The position numbers and the translations under genes are program-made. The notes under the pieces were generated by a model. That model was not told the origin of the DNA. It ran no database searches and saw only the letters and a program-made list of their open reading frames with translations. This document shows, in pieces, positions 1-8,900 of a stretch of 26,422 bases of DNA; position 1 is the stretch's first letter; each line of letters opens with the position of its first letter. Source of the stretch: Bacteroides_D sp963546395 (GTDB lineage: Bacteria; Bacteroidota; Bacteroidia; Bacteroidales; CAJPTX01); the NCBI GenBank assembly GCA_963546395.1, contig CAUUMS010000020.1:1-26422 (forward strand). Reading direction: 5' to 3'.

Positions 1-3000
1 CATAATGTCGATGTGATGCCACACCCCCGGGGTGAGCACAGCCTTAGTCGTCGTCACCAGCTCCATCCAGTCACCCACTGCCACACCGATACTGTTGTCG
101 GGGTAATCATCCTCCCCCTTGAGCGACAGCACTCGGAATCCCTCCGCCTCCATCAGGAGCCCCAGCTGCGGCCTATCGATGTTAACCAACATCTCGATGC
201 ATCGAGGCTCTTCATCGTCCACTATCCCGGCCAGCAAGCCACCCACCTGCTGCACATCCACGTAGTCGGTACGGCTGCTATTGGCCTGCGTCTTCAGCTG
301 CAATGCGTAGAACCCATTTGGGGCCTCCTTCACGCAGTAGACCTCTGCGGAAACCTCATTGTTCTCCGGCGTAACTACCGCTGGCTGCTCAGCTATCGTG
401 GCCGTCACCACGTGATTTCCAGCCGCGGATAGATCCACCCGCGTTGTTAGCGTGAACTCATGCGTGCCGCCGTAGGGTACGAGCGGTGAGCCCGCGCAGT
501 CGAGCATCTCCTCGCCCGCCGGCTTGTCATCCACCTGCACCTTCACAGCCACCTTACCCGCGAACTCCGTGTAAGAGTTGTTAACCAGCGTGAGCTTAAG
601 CTCCCGATCCGAGGGCAAGTCCTTACCCGACAGCCCCGCATCTAGCTTAGTAACCCCCAGGTCGCCACGCTTAGGATCCGCATTGGCATTGAGCATAAGC
701 GTGATGTCACGCACGTCGCCATACTCCAGCACCTTCGGCACGCAAGGCCCATCCGTCATAGCATCCGACGCACAGAGCAGAATGCGCGCACGGCGGGGGC
801 CCGCCTCCAGATCGGCCGGCACAGGCAACGTCAGCTCAACGCGCTTTGCGCCGCTAACCATGGAAGCCTCTACCTTCTCCGTCTCCTCGAACTGGAAATT
901 CCCATTCCAATCCACCCAGATGGCGAGCTTGAACTTGCCATCCGGTACCTCATCCTTAAATCCGGCCTGCACACGGACGCTCCCATCCTTTTGCCACACG
1001 TTGGCCCGGCGGTCGAGATTGTACTGCATCCGCCCATTCGCCTCGGGCATTGCGATTGTAGCCCCCTCAAAGCGTAGCTCCCCGAGAGTCAACTTCTTCG
1101 GCGAGGCAATGGTCTTGGGCAGGCAGTAGCTATCGTACGCCGCCAGCAGCTCCACCGAGTTGTCCGACGCATCGTAATCGTCACCCGTTAGCCGCACGGT
1201 GTAGAGCGCATTAGACGCAAGGCCCATAGTGAGCTTTTCCGTGAACTGCACCTCACTCACGCCAGGCTCAAGGCGAGCAACACGCTCGCGAAGCAGCACC
1301 CGATTACCGCTTATCAGATAGAGGTTGACATTCTCCTGTGCCGTGTTCCAGTTGTTACGCACCGTGGCCACCACGGGGACGCTCCCCTGCGGGGTGATGC
1401 CCATCATCTCAGCCCGGGCCGACACCACCGTAAGCGGATTCTTAGCCGGCACTAGATCAATCTCTATCGCCCAGCCCTCTGCGCTCTCATACTGGGACTC
1501 GAAATGGAATGCGAGCCCCCCATCCTCCGCCTCCGACACGTAGGTCGGCAGCGTCTTAGAGGTGCTACTGAACAGGGCACGGGGTATCAACTTTTCTACA
1601 TTCAGATTCTTCGGTACATCGCCCGTGTACAGCCCCATGTAGGCCTCTGTGGCCAGCGCCAGGCGCACGAATCGGGCCCGTACACGCATGGACGGATCCG
1701 GAGGTACGAACTTGATGGTGGACTGCTGCCGTATTGAGTGGTTGCCCAGGTAGCCCCCGTTGTCCGTGAAGACAAGCGGCTTAGTCACCTCATGCGTGAT
1801 GAATGGGTTCTCAATGAATTCGCCCCACGGCGTGGCGACAATCACCGAGGTACCCATCGGCACCACCGTCCCCATGTTGTTCACCTGGGTGCGCACCACG
1901 TTGTTCGCCGTATCCACATCGCCCGCCAGCACAGCCTCAAAGCGGAGATCCATGAGCTGTCCTAGCGGATTAGGCGTGCTCAAGTCCACCTGCATCGTGA
2001 CGGTGGCATCGCCAAAGGCCGGAATCTCCTTCACGGCATGCGCCGTCTGCCACTTCCCATTCACGTAGGCCCTCAGCTCCACGCCCTTCGCCGGCTTGAG
2101 GCTCGCATTATTCACCAGCAGTCGCACAGGCACAGTGCCCAATGCGGCACCACCCTTGATAGAGTCGAGAAGCGAGAGGGTCACGTTCTGATGCGTCGGG
2201 GCCTGCTCTATCGCCACGCGCACCAGGGCCAGGAGGTCATTCCGGTCGTAGCCCGAGAACTGGATGCGGAGCTTGTGCACCTTGTTCGCCTCCAGCGGGA
2301 AATACCACTCCTCGTCACGCCCACGATACTTCTGCACCTCGGTACCCAGGCTGCTCTTGAGCACCTGATTACCGTCCAGCACGCGCATGCACGCGGTGTG
2401 TTGCGTTTCGGTGGTGCCCAGATCCAAGTTGCCCGTGATGTGGAGCACCACATTCTCCACGTCGCCCAGCTGGAGCTCGCAGAACTCGAGTTCAGCCATG
2501 TTGGGCGCATTCTTCGACTCGTCGAAATAGTCATTCGTGTTGAAATTCTTCAGCCCCTTGTTGACAACCAAGCCGAAGAAGTTCGATCCCAGCGGTACAT
2601 TTCCTATCATCGTGGCCCTGTACCTCGCCTTCACGTTTGCACCCGTCTTGATGCGGAACAGCTGGGAGGGTATGGATGCGAACGTTTCCTCGATGGGGAG
2701 CTCTTTCAGGCTCGGGCTATTGGCGCGTATCACGCTAGCCTCCACGCCCACCGACCGTTTACCCCACTCCTTATCGCCCACCCGGGCAGCCACCGCAAAG
2801 ATGGGCCGTTTGGCCTTAGACACCTTATCTTTTGCTTCGCCCGAAACATCGAACCGCGTGGCCGCAGCATTCTCTGTGTGCCCAAGCGAGATCCATTCGC
2901 CCGTAAGCGCATCCCCGAGTAGCACCTCATACCCCATGGTGGCCCCATCGTGCTTTTCCCACTCGAGCGACCACCCGTCGTAGCCACAGCTCGCCGTCGT

Positions 3001-5262
3001 CAGCTTCAGGCCCTTAGGGCGAGGTGCAATGGTGAAGAGCCCCTGGCTCGACACCGCTCGCCCATCCTGACCCACAATGCGCATCACCGCACGACTCGTC
3101 AGCGGGGCATCAGCGGGCAACGCAAACGGCACGCTCACCGTAGACGCAGCCTCTCCCGCATCATCACGGGCTACGGCCGCGTAGGTGTTGCCACCATCGT
3201 AGGAGATCTCCAGCGTGAATGCGCCACGCGCACCATCAATGCGTGCGAGGTACTTACCGCCAGCCTCCAGGAGCTCCCCAGCCGAGGGGTAGGTCAGCCG
3301 GAGGTCATCCGACTCGAACCAGTAAGCCACAGCGTACTCCTGCTTGCCATTCACCACCTCTTTGCCCGTCACCACGAACTCCACCGAGGTAGCACCGCCG
3401 AGCTCAGCGGCACTGAGCGTCACCTGCTCAATGTTATTCAGCACGTCCACCTGCCTCGTGGGCAAATCCTCCACATGCCCCTTGGCCGCCTTCAGCACCC
3501 AAGGCAGATACTCCTTCCCGTTGACCTTCAGATGTAGATCCAGGTCATTCGTCATCACGCGCTCCTCAAAACCGTAGGCCCGAGCCACCGGCGGATCATT
3601 CCACACCAGCATCACCCGCAGACCTGTACAGCCCGCGGGAATGTTTATCGTCTCGGTGGCCGTCTCCCCCGCTTGCAGCGAAGCCGTGTGGAAATATTGC
3701 TGCTCAATGGACACCACCGCCTTCTCTGCGTTGAGAATCCCGTACCCGTACTGGAAGTCAGGGCCTCGACGGCCGGCATCATCCGCCGTATTGGCCACAA
3801 TAGCTCGCAGCACGTCGCCCCGGATGTTAGCCCCGCTGTGCAGCTGCCGATAGCGTTCCTGGAGCAGCGCCAGGTGCCCCGTGGCTGTGGGGCAAGCCAT
3901 ACTCGTACCACTCATGCGTTGGTAGCCGTCGGGAGGCTGCACGCTGTACACATTATCGCCCGTAGCCGCCACGGTGGGGAATAGGCGACCGTCGCTCTGG
4001 GGGCCCATGCTCGAGAAATTTGTAAGCTCGCCCTTTGCGTTCACCGCCGCCACATTGATGACGTTCTTCGCCCGCAGCGTACCCGTGCCGTAGCCCGGAG
4101 CCCCCCACATCTCGATAGTAGCATCACGGCAGCCCGCTCTCTCATTACCCCCAGCAAAGACATGTGTCAGCGTGGGAAAATCCACCGCCAGACGGTCGAG
4201 CCGGTAGTCGGATGAGAAGTAGACAAATCGCCTGTAGTATGCGCACAGCTGTGACAGGTTGTAGCCGTAGGAATTCTGCGTGAGCGTAATACCGAAACGT
4301 TGCGCCGCATCTTGCATCTCCTCCTCGGCCGACTTGCCATTCGCCTGCTCATTGAAGTTGTATGTCCAGGCCTGCGCCTTGGGGGCCATACCGCGACCGT
4401 TGGGGTCGAGCATACCCGCGCCAAGCACCGTACCTGCCACATGCGTACCGTGCGCCTCGTTACCATTGCCCAGCTCATACTCCTGCGTGTGGACACGATC
4501 CCCAAAGTCGGGATGTGTCATAACATTCCCGTCCCATATCCCCACGCGTGAGCCCTTCCCATACAGACCTCGCCCATGCAGGGCCACGGGGGTATTCAGC
4601 ACATTAGCACGCCCCAGCGTGCGTCCCTGGTAATTGTTCAGCGAGCGAGGAGGCTCCGCGAACTCCATGCGCAGCACCCACGGCAGAGCCGCTACCGACC
4701 CCATGGCCGCCACTGGCAACTCCACCTGGGCAATCTGGAATGAGGGTTGCACATTCACACGCCGGCACCCTGCGGCCCGGAGCTGTTGGCTAACCAGCTG
4801 CTCATTCGCATTGCCAGCGTAGAACACCGAGATGCGCGCCACGCCTTCCCCAGCTCGGGCATGAGCCGGGACATCACCCTCGGCCATCCCAAGGCCCATC
4901 TTCCACTCGGGTCGCATGGGCACAAGCGAGGTGAGCTCAGCACCGCCGCGCACACGCATAGGGGGTCGTCCACCCTCGCGTAGCAGGGCAAAGTAGGCAT
5001 TGCCGCCCACGTAGTCGCCCAATATCAGTCCCTGCTTGGCCAATGCGGCGATGTCAGCCGCCGTTGGGATCTGCGCAAACTGCACCAGCACGTTATGCTG
5101 TCCGCCCGTGGCGGGGCCCACATCGGGGACACCCCGGCGCACGCTGCGCGCATTCTGATCGGGCACAAAGCGATGCCCGGCCAGCTGCACCGTCCTTTGC
5201 GCCCACAGAGCCAGTGGCAGCGCAAACAGCAGTGCAAACAATAGTGCGTACATCTTCCTCAT
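1..5262 (-). CDS. Giant S8 (subtilisin-like) serine protease-adhesin 1, 3' end beyond window
   Basis: The frame is open from the ATG at 5262 to the left edge, giving 1754 residues. An AGGAGA ribosome-binding site lies just upstream (5266-5271). Residues 1-22 are a signal peptide (basic start, Leu/Ala-rich core, ending LWAQ), followed by a propeptide to about 205. The S8 domain carries Asp244 (VGIWDGN), His271 (canonical HGTHVAG), Asn373 (GGNE) and Ser454 (SGTSMACP). By eye, these follow: a P-like jelly roll with the NDLDL motif (about 540-650), Ig-like (655), FN3 (747), jelly roll (853), CARDB-like (1023), CUB-like (1160-1265), CARDB-like (1273), GEVED with WVDWNGN (about 1395-1495), CARDB-like (1532), and LamG from 1645, cut at PGVWHHIDIM. 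It is collinear with the protease at 5950, so a further ~1450 residues ending in a T9SS sorting domain are expected outside the window; that is inference. This is the only one of the three with a fully canonical His motif. Substrate unknown. Confidence 0.93.
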   Translation of the reverse strand, partial: MRKMYALLFALLFALPLALWAQRTVQLAGHRFVPDQNARSVRRGVPDVGPATGGQHNVLVQFAQIPTAADIAALAKQGLILGDYVGGNAYFALLREGGRPPMRVRGGAELTSLVPMRPEWKMGLGMAEGDVPAHARAGEGVARISVFYAGNANEQLVSQQLRAAGCRRVNVQPSFQIAQVELPVAAMGSVAALPWVLRMEFAEPPRSLNNYQGRTLGRANVLNTPVALHGRGLYGKGSRVGIWDGNVMTHPDFGDRVHTQEYELGNGNEAHGTHVAGTVLGAGMLDPNGRGMAPKAQAWTYNFNEQANGKSAEEEMQDAAQRFGITLTQNSYGYNLSQLCAYYRRFVYFSSDYRLDRLAVDFPTLTHVFAGGNERAGCRDATIEMWGAPGYGTGTLRAKNVINVAAVNAKGELTNFSSMGPQSDGRLFPTVAATGDNVYSVQPPDGYQRMSGTSMACPTATGHLALLQERYRQLHSGANIRGDVLRAIVANTADDAGRRGPDFQYGYGILNAEKAVVSIEQQYFHTASLQAGETATETINIPAGCTGLRVMLVWNDPPVARAYGFEERVMTNDLDLHLKVNGKEYLPWVLKAAKGHVEDLPTRQVDVLNNIEQVTLSAAELGGATSVEFVVTGKEVVNGKQEYAVAYWFESDDLRLTYPSAGELLEAGGKYLARIDGARGAFTLEISYDGGNTYAAVARDDAGEAASTVSVPFALPADAPLTSRAVMRIVGQDGRAVSSQGLFTIAPRPKGLKLTTASCGYDGWSLEWEKHDGATMGYEVLLGDALTGEWISLGHTENAAATRFDVSGEAKDKVSKAKRPIFAVAARVGDKEWGKRSVGVEASVIRANSPSLKELPIEETFASIPSQLFRIKTGANVKARYRATMIGNVPLGSNFFGLVVNKGLKNFNTNDYFDESKNAPNMAELEFCELQLGDVENVVLHITGNLDLGTTETQHTACMRVLDGNQVLKSSLGTEVQKYRGRDEEWYFPLEANKVHKLRIQFSGYDRNDLLALVRVAIEQAPTHQNVTLSLLDSIKGGAALGTVPVRLLVNNASLKPAKGVELRAYVNGKWQTAHAVKEIPAFGDATVTMQVDLSTPNPLGQLMDLRFEAVLAGDVDTANNVVRTQVNNMGTVVPMGTSVIVATPWGEFIENPFITHEVTKPLVFTDNGGYLGNHSIRQQSTIKFVPPDPSMRVRARFVRLALATEAYMGLYTGDVPKNLNVEKLIPRALFSSTSKTLPTYVSEAEDGGLAFHFESQYESAEGWAIEIDLVPAKNPLTVVSARAEMMGITPQGSVPVVATVRNNWNTAQENVNLYLISGNRVLLRERVARLEPGVSEVQFTEKLTMGLASNALYTVRLTGDDYDASDNSVELLAAYDSYCLPKTIASPKKLTLGELRFEGATIAMPEANGRMQYNLDRRANVWQKDGSVRVQAGFKDEVPDGKFKLAIWVDWNGNFQFEETEKVEASMVSGAKRVELTLPVPADLEAGPRRARILLCASDAMTDGPCVPKVLEYGDVRDITLMLNANADPKRGDLGVTKLDAGLSGKDLPSDRELKLTLVNNSYTEFAGKVAVKVQVDDKPAGEEMLDCAGSPLVPYGGTHEFTLTTRVDLSAAGNHVVTATIAEQPAVVTPENNEVSAEVYCVKEAPNGFYALQLKTQANSSRTDYVDVQQVGGLLAGIVDDEEPRCIEMLVNIDRPQLGLLMEAEGFRVLSLKGEDDYPDNSIGVAVGDWMELVTTTKAVLTPGVWHHIDIM

Positions 5263-5265
5263 ACG

Positions 5266-5271
5266 TCTCCT
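5266..5271 (-). promoter_or_regulatory. Ribosome-binding site of protease 1
   Basis: AGGAGA on the minus strand, three bases before the ATG at 5262. It fixes the start: the next in-frame ATG is codon 4 (5251-5253), and starting there would remove the basic N-terminus of the signal peptide. Confidence 0.6.
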
Positions 5272-5458
5272 ATTTTGATTGATTACGAGCCCGTCCCGGC
5301 GCCATCCCTCAGCAGGTCACCGCAGATTGGCAGCTCCAATTTAGTGAAAATGCACCTACCGATCCCCCTACGCAGGGCCCATGGCAACCCGCACTACTGC
5401 GTAAGGCCGCAGGCACTGCGCATCCTGTCACATCGGTGATATGCAATTTAGGAATACT

Positions 5459-5614
5459 ATGCGCTAGGGTGCACAGCTAGGCACCTCGCACGGAATTACA
5501 GCAAAAGGCCGCTATCTCACGGGCATATATGGGGTAGATGAGATGGGGCTCTAGCGCATCAACTCCGTACCAAGTCCATATTTGGCCGTGCAAATACGGA
5601 CTTGCTATAGCGCA
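5459..5614. repeat. TAGCGCA heptamer copies around the palindrome
   Basis: TAGCGCA occurs in direct orientation at 5552-5558 and 5608-5614, flanking the palindrome at 5571-5604, and inverted (TGCGCTA) at 5460-5466. The 5459-5467 and 5551-5559 copies form a perfect 9-bp inverted pair (ATGCGCTAG / CTAGCGCAT). The motif is short, so chance is possible; its clustering at the palindrome is why it is recorded. Confidence 0.4.
5571..5604. repeat. Imperfect palindrome, 14-bp arms, 6-bp centre
   Basis: Left arm CAAGTCCATATTTG (5571-5584), centre GCCGTG, right arm CAAATACGGACTTG (5591-5604). The arms are reverse complements except for one position (A on the left against C on the right). It sits near the middle of the divergent intergenic region, about 310 bp from the start of protease 1 and 345 bp from that of protease 2. 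No T-run follows on either strand, which argues against a simple terminator. It could be an operator for a dimeric regulator, an RNA hairpin, or a dispersed genomic repeat. Confidence 0.75.
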
Positions 5615-5788
5615 GCTACGCCACGAGCTAGGATTGTATCCCCGTCTTCACCCCACCAGGTAGTCCCGCGCATGCGCCGCACCACACACCATTGACGTAA
5701 CTACCAAGCCCCCTTTTCACGTTACCTCCTGCGCGAGGCTGCATGAGTAGGGCAAAGGGTTCGCCACGCAACGCATTCTGTCCCAGTG

Positions 5789-5816
5789 GGTCGGTTGCTC
5801 ATCAACACCTCCGACC
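5789..5816 (+). promoter_or_regulatory. Possible leader hairpin upstream of protease 2
   Basis: GGTCGG (5789-5794) pairs with CCGACC (5811-5816), and the inner GTTG pairs with CAAC across a short loop, leaving a one-sided bulge. It lies about 135 bases before the start of protease 2 and may form in the 5' leader RNA if transcription starts upstream. No riboswitch class was recognised. Confidence 0.25.
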
Positions 5817-5949
5817 GATTGGTGGAAATTTGCCGCAACGTAAAGGCCACGGCCCTAAGTATTAGCTACATTCGCCGCCCCACCTGCTGGCCATTCGACG
5901 GGCACCTGGAGATGCCCCATCGCCGCCGCTCCGTGGGAGACATTATGTC

Positions 5950-8900
5950 ATGAGATATCGTTACCGACTCGCATTACTACTAGTCCTCTTAGGGCTGTCG
6001 GTGGGGCTACGTGCCCACGATAGTATCATGCTCAATGGGCATCGCATCGCGCTACGTGGGCAATCACTACGGGCTGTGCGCGCGCTCACCTCGGCAACAG
6101 CTGATGCGGAAGAGAGGAGCAACGTGCTAGTGCAGATGTCTCAGCAGGTGACCTCGAGGGAGATCGATGAGCTGGCGCAGCAAGGGGTAGAGCTGGGGGA
6201 CTATCTGGGCGACGGCACATACCATGCGCTGTTGCGCAAACAGCACGCACGCCCGAGCCGCATGCGTAGGGGCCCCATCAAAGCCATCGTACCGCTACGG
6301 AGCGAATGGAAGATTGACACTGCGCTCACAGTTAGAGGGGGTACCCCCGCAGATGCAGACGTGGATGAGCTGATCCCCGTGGCCATCTACCTTGCTCCCA
6401 ACGCGGGAGCTACCCACGTGGAGCGTATGCTGCAAGAGGCCGGATGCCGCCATGTGCACCTCAACCCTTCTCTCGGCACCGCACGGGCAGTGCTACCAGC
6501 CTCACGGCTCGCCTATGTGGCCGATCTACCCTGGGTGCTCCGCATTGCCCCCGCCGATAGACCAAACAGCGCGGACAACTACGGGGGACGCACGCTAGGC
6601 TGCGGTTATGCGCTGAGCATTCCTGCAACCTGGGGCGGCAGGGGACTGAGTGGCAAGGGGATCCGCATAGGGGTGTGGGACGCTAACATCGTGTCACACC
6701 CCGAGCTAGATGGGCGATTCGCACGGCAGGAGTCGGAGATCGGGGGTGATGGATCCGAGCGTCATGCTACCCACGTGCTCGGCAGCGTGCTCGGCAATGG
6801 GGTGATCAACCCCGAGGCGCAGGGCGTAGCCCCGCAGGCGCAAGCCTGGACGTACAATTTCAACACGCAGCGCAATGGCAAGAGCGAGCCTCAGGAGATG
6901 GACGAGGCCCGCAGGCAGTTCGGGATCACGCTCACGCAGAACTCTTATGGGCCTCAACTGCGGACATCATGCCCATACTACCGGCAGTTCCGCTACCGCC
7001 ACGCCGACTACGAGATGGATCGGCTCGCCCATCTGCACCCCACGCTAACGCACGTGTTGGCAGCGGGGAATGACGGGGGGTCGTGCCAGGCACAGATGCA
7101 ATCGCAGCATGGGCATCCGCTGTATGGCACTACGGCCCTGCGCGCTAAGAACGTCATCTACGTGGGAGCCACGGATGCGCAGGGAGTTCTAGCCCCTTTC
7201 AGCAGCTGTGGGCCGCAGGATGACGGAAGGCTATTCCCCACCGTCGTAGCCCGGGGAGTGGGCGTGCTCAGCACAACGCCCCTTGGGACGCACCGCACCA
7301 TGGATGGAACCTCGATGGCCTGCCCGCTCGTGACGGGACACTTGGCCCTGCTGCAAGAACGCTACCAGCAACTACATCGGGGGGGCGAAATCCGAAGCGA
7401 CCTACTACGTGCCGTCGTGGCCAATACAGCGGACGATGCGGGACGACCGGGGCCCGACTTTCAGTACGGCTACGGGATTCTCAATGCCGAGAGGGCGGCC
7501 CGTGCCCTGGAGAATGGGTACTACACGATGGGCAAGCTGGGGCACAAGGAGTCGGCAACGCTCACCCTACGCGTCCCGCGCGAGTGTAGCGGTCTGCGAG
7601 TGATGCTGGCGTGGAATGATGCGGCCTCCTCCAAGGATGTCGCATACGGATCGCCAGTGCTGATCAATGACCTAGACATGCAGGTGCTGGTGGATCGCAC
7701 GCCTTACCACCCGTGGGTTTGCCAGCATCAGAAGGGGCAGGTGGAGTCTGTCGCCTCTCGTCGAGTCGATAGGCTAAATAATCAGGAGCAGATCACCATC
7801 ACCCGTGACGAGTTGCGGAATGCGTATGAGGTAACAATACAGATTGCGGGTCGCAAGGTGGTGGATGGGCAACAGACGTATGCGCTCACGTGGTGGTTCG
7901 ACGACAACTCGCCGCAGATTATTGCCCCCGGGGCAGGAGCGCAGCTTTGCCCTGGTGAGAAGTACGTGGCCCGCATGGAGGGGAGCTCCGCATGGTATGA
8001 TGCCTGGATTTCGTATGATGACGGGGCGCACTACGAGTCCCTTGGTCGCATTCCCGGGGGCGGATCACCACCCGGGACGAGTCCGGCATTCACCGTGCCA
8101 GCCAATGCTCCCACGTGTCGCACGGCACGGCTCAAGATGATCGACATCCGGGGACAGGAGGCCGTGAGCGCACAGCCCTTCATCATCGCCCCGCAGGTGG
8201 AAGAGCCACAGCTCATCTCCCAGGAGTGTGGGCGCAACGGATGGTTGCTCCGTTGGAACAGTCTGAACGAGGCACAGCATGGGTACGAGGTGCTAATGGC
8301 CGAGGCGCAGGAGGGGCTATACGAATCCGTTGGCCACACGGCGCATGCGCACGAGGTGCAGTTTGACATCCCCACCGCCACAGCCCAACGCTACGCGCAT
8401 CCGGTGTTCAGCATCGCCGTTCGCACACCCGGAGGGGGTTGGGGTAAACGTTCGCAGGGCGTACTGGCCCCTGAGCCGCAGGCACTCACCCTCACGGGAG
8501 AGGCCCTACCCTTCCTCGAGGCCTTCACGGTGGTACCCTCCCCCCACTTCCGCCTCACGCTGGGGGATAAGCTCCAGGTGAGCTATCAGAGTAATGCTCG
8601 ATCGGGAATCTTGGGGGCTAACCAACTCATCCTGCGCTCGCTCGAATCGGTGCAGGGAGCCACGCCAGCCGATCATTACGACAAGGGGCAGAACGGCACA
8701 CACCTAGCTGAGCTCCGGCTCTGCCAGGTAGATTTGCGGGGTATTGCACATCAGGAGCCGTTACAGCTACGCGTGGTGGGTCAACTGGGCAGCATCTCTC
8801 CGCAAACGCAATCCGCATCCCGCTTCCGCGTGCTGGTGAATGGGCAGCCTGTGGCCGACCAATTTGGCACGGTGGATCACACGGCCAGCGACGGACGGAC

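Larger units (their letters stand above)
5263..5949. other. Divergent intergenic region between proteases 1 and 2
   Basis: This 687-bp stretch separates two divergent giant genes and should hold both promoters. I found no exact TAnnTTTG (Bacteroidota -7 element) on either strand. The nearest matches are GAAATTTG at 5825-5832 and CATATTTG at 5577-5584, each with one mismatch and no convincing -33 element. What can be seen is a strong inverted repeat (5571-5604), three copies of a TAGCGCA heptamer around it, a bulged hairpin nearer gene 2 (5789-5816), and one short open frame (5786-5953) that overlaps the gene 2 start. No tRNA or transposase was recognised. Confidence 0.7.

Noticed and set aside
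578..1129. Long plus-strand open frames opposite protease 1 (for example 578-1129 and 2038-2922).
   Set aside because: They are antisense shadows: the minus-strand frame is continuous with recognisable domains, while these translate to low-complexity Arg/Ser/Pro/His-rich sequence.
5326..5340. Small inverted repeat ATTGG-CAGCT-CCAAT upstream of protease 1.
   Set aside because: Five-base arms are expected by chance in this length and no other signal coincides.
5825..5832. GAAATTTG as the -7 element of protease 2.
   Set aside because: It misses the first consensus base and has no TTTG 19-21 bases upstream.
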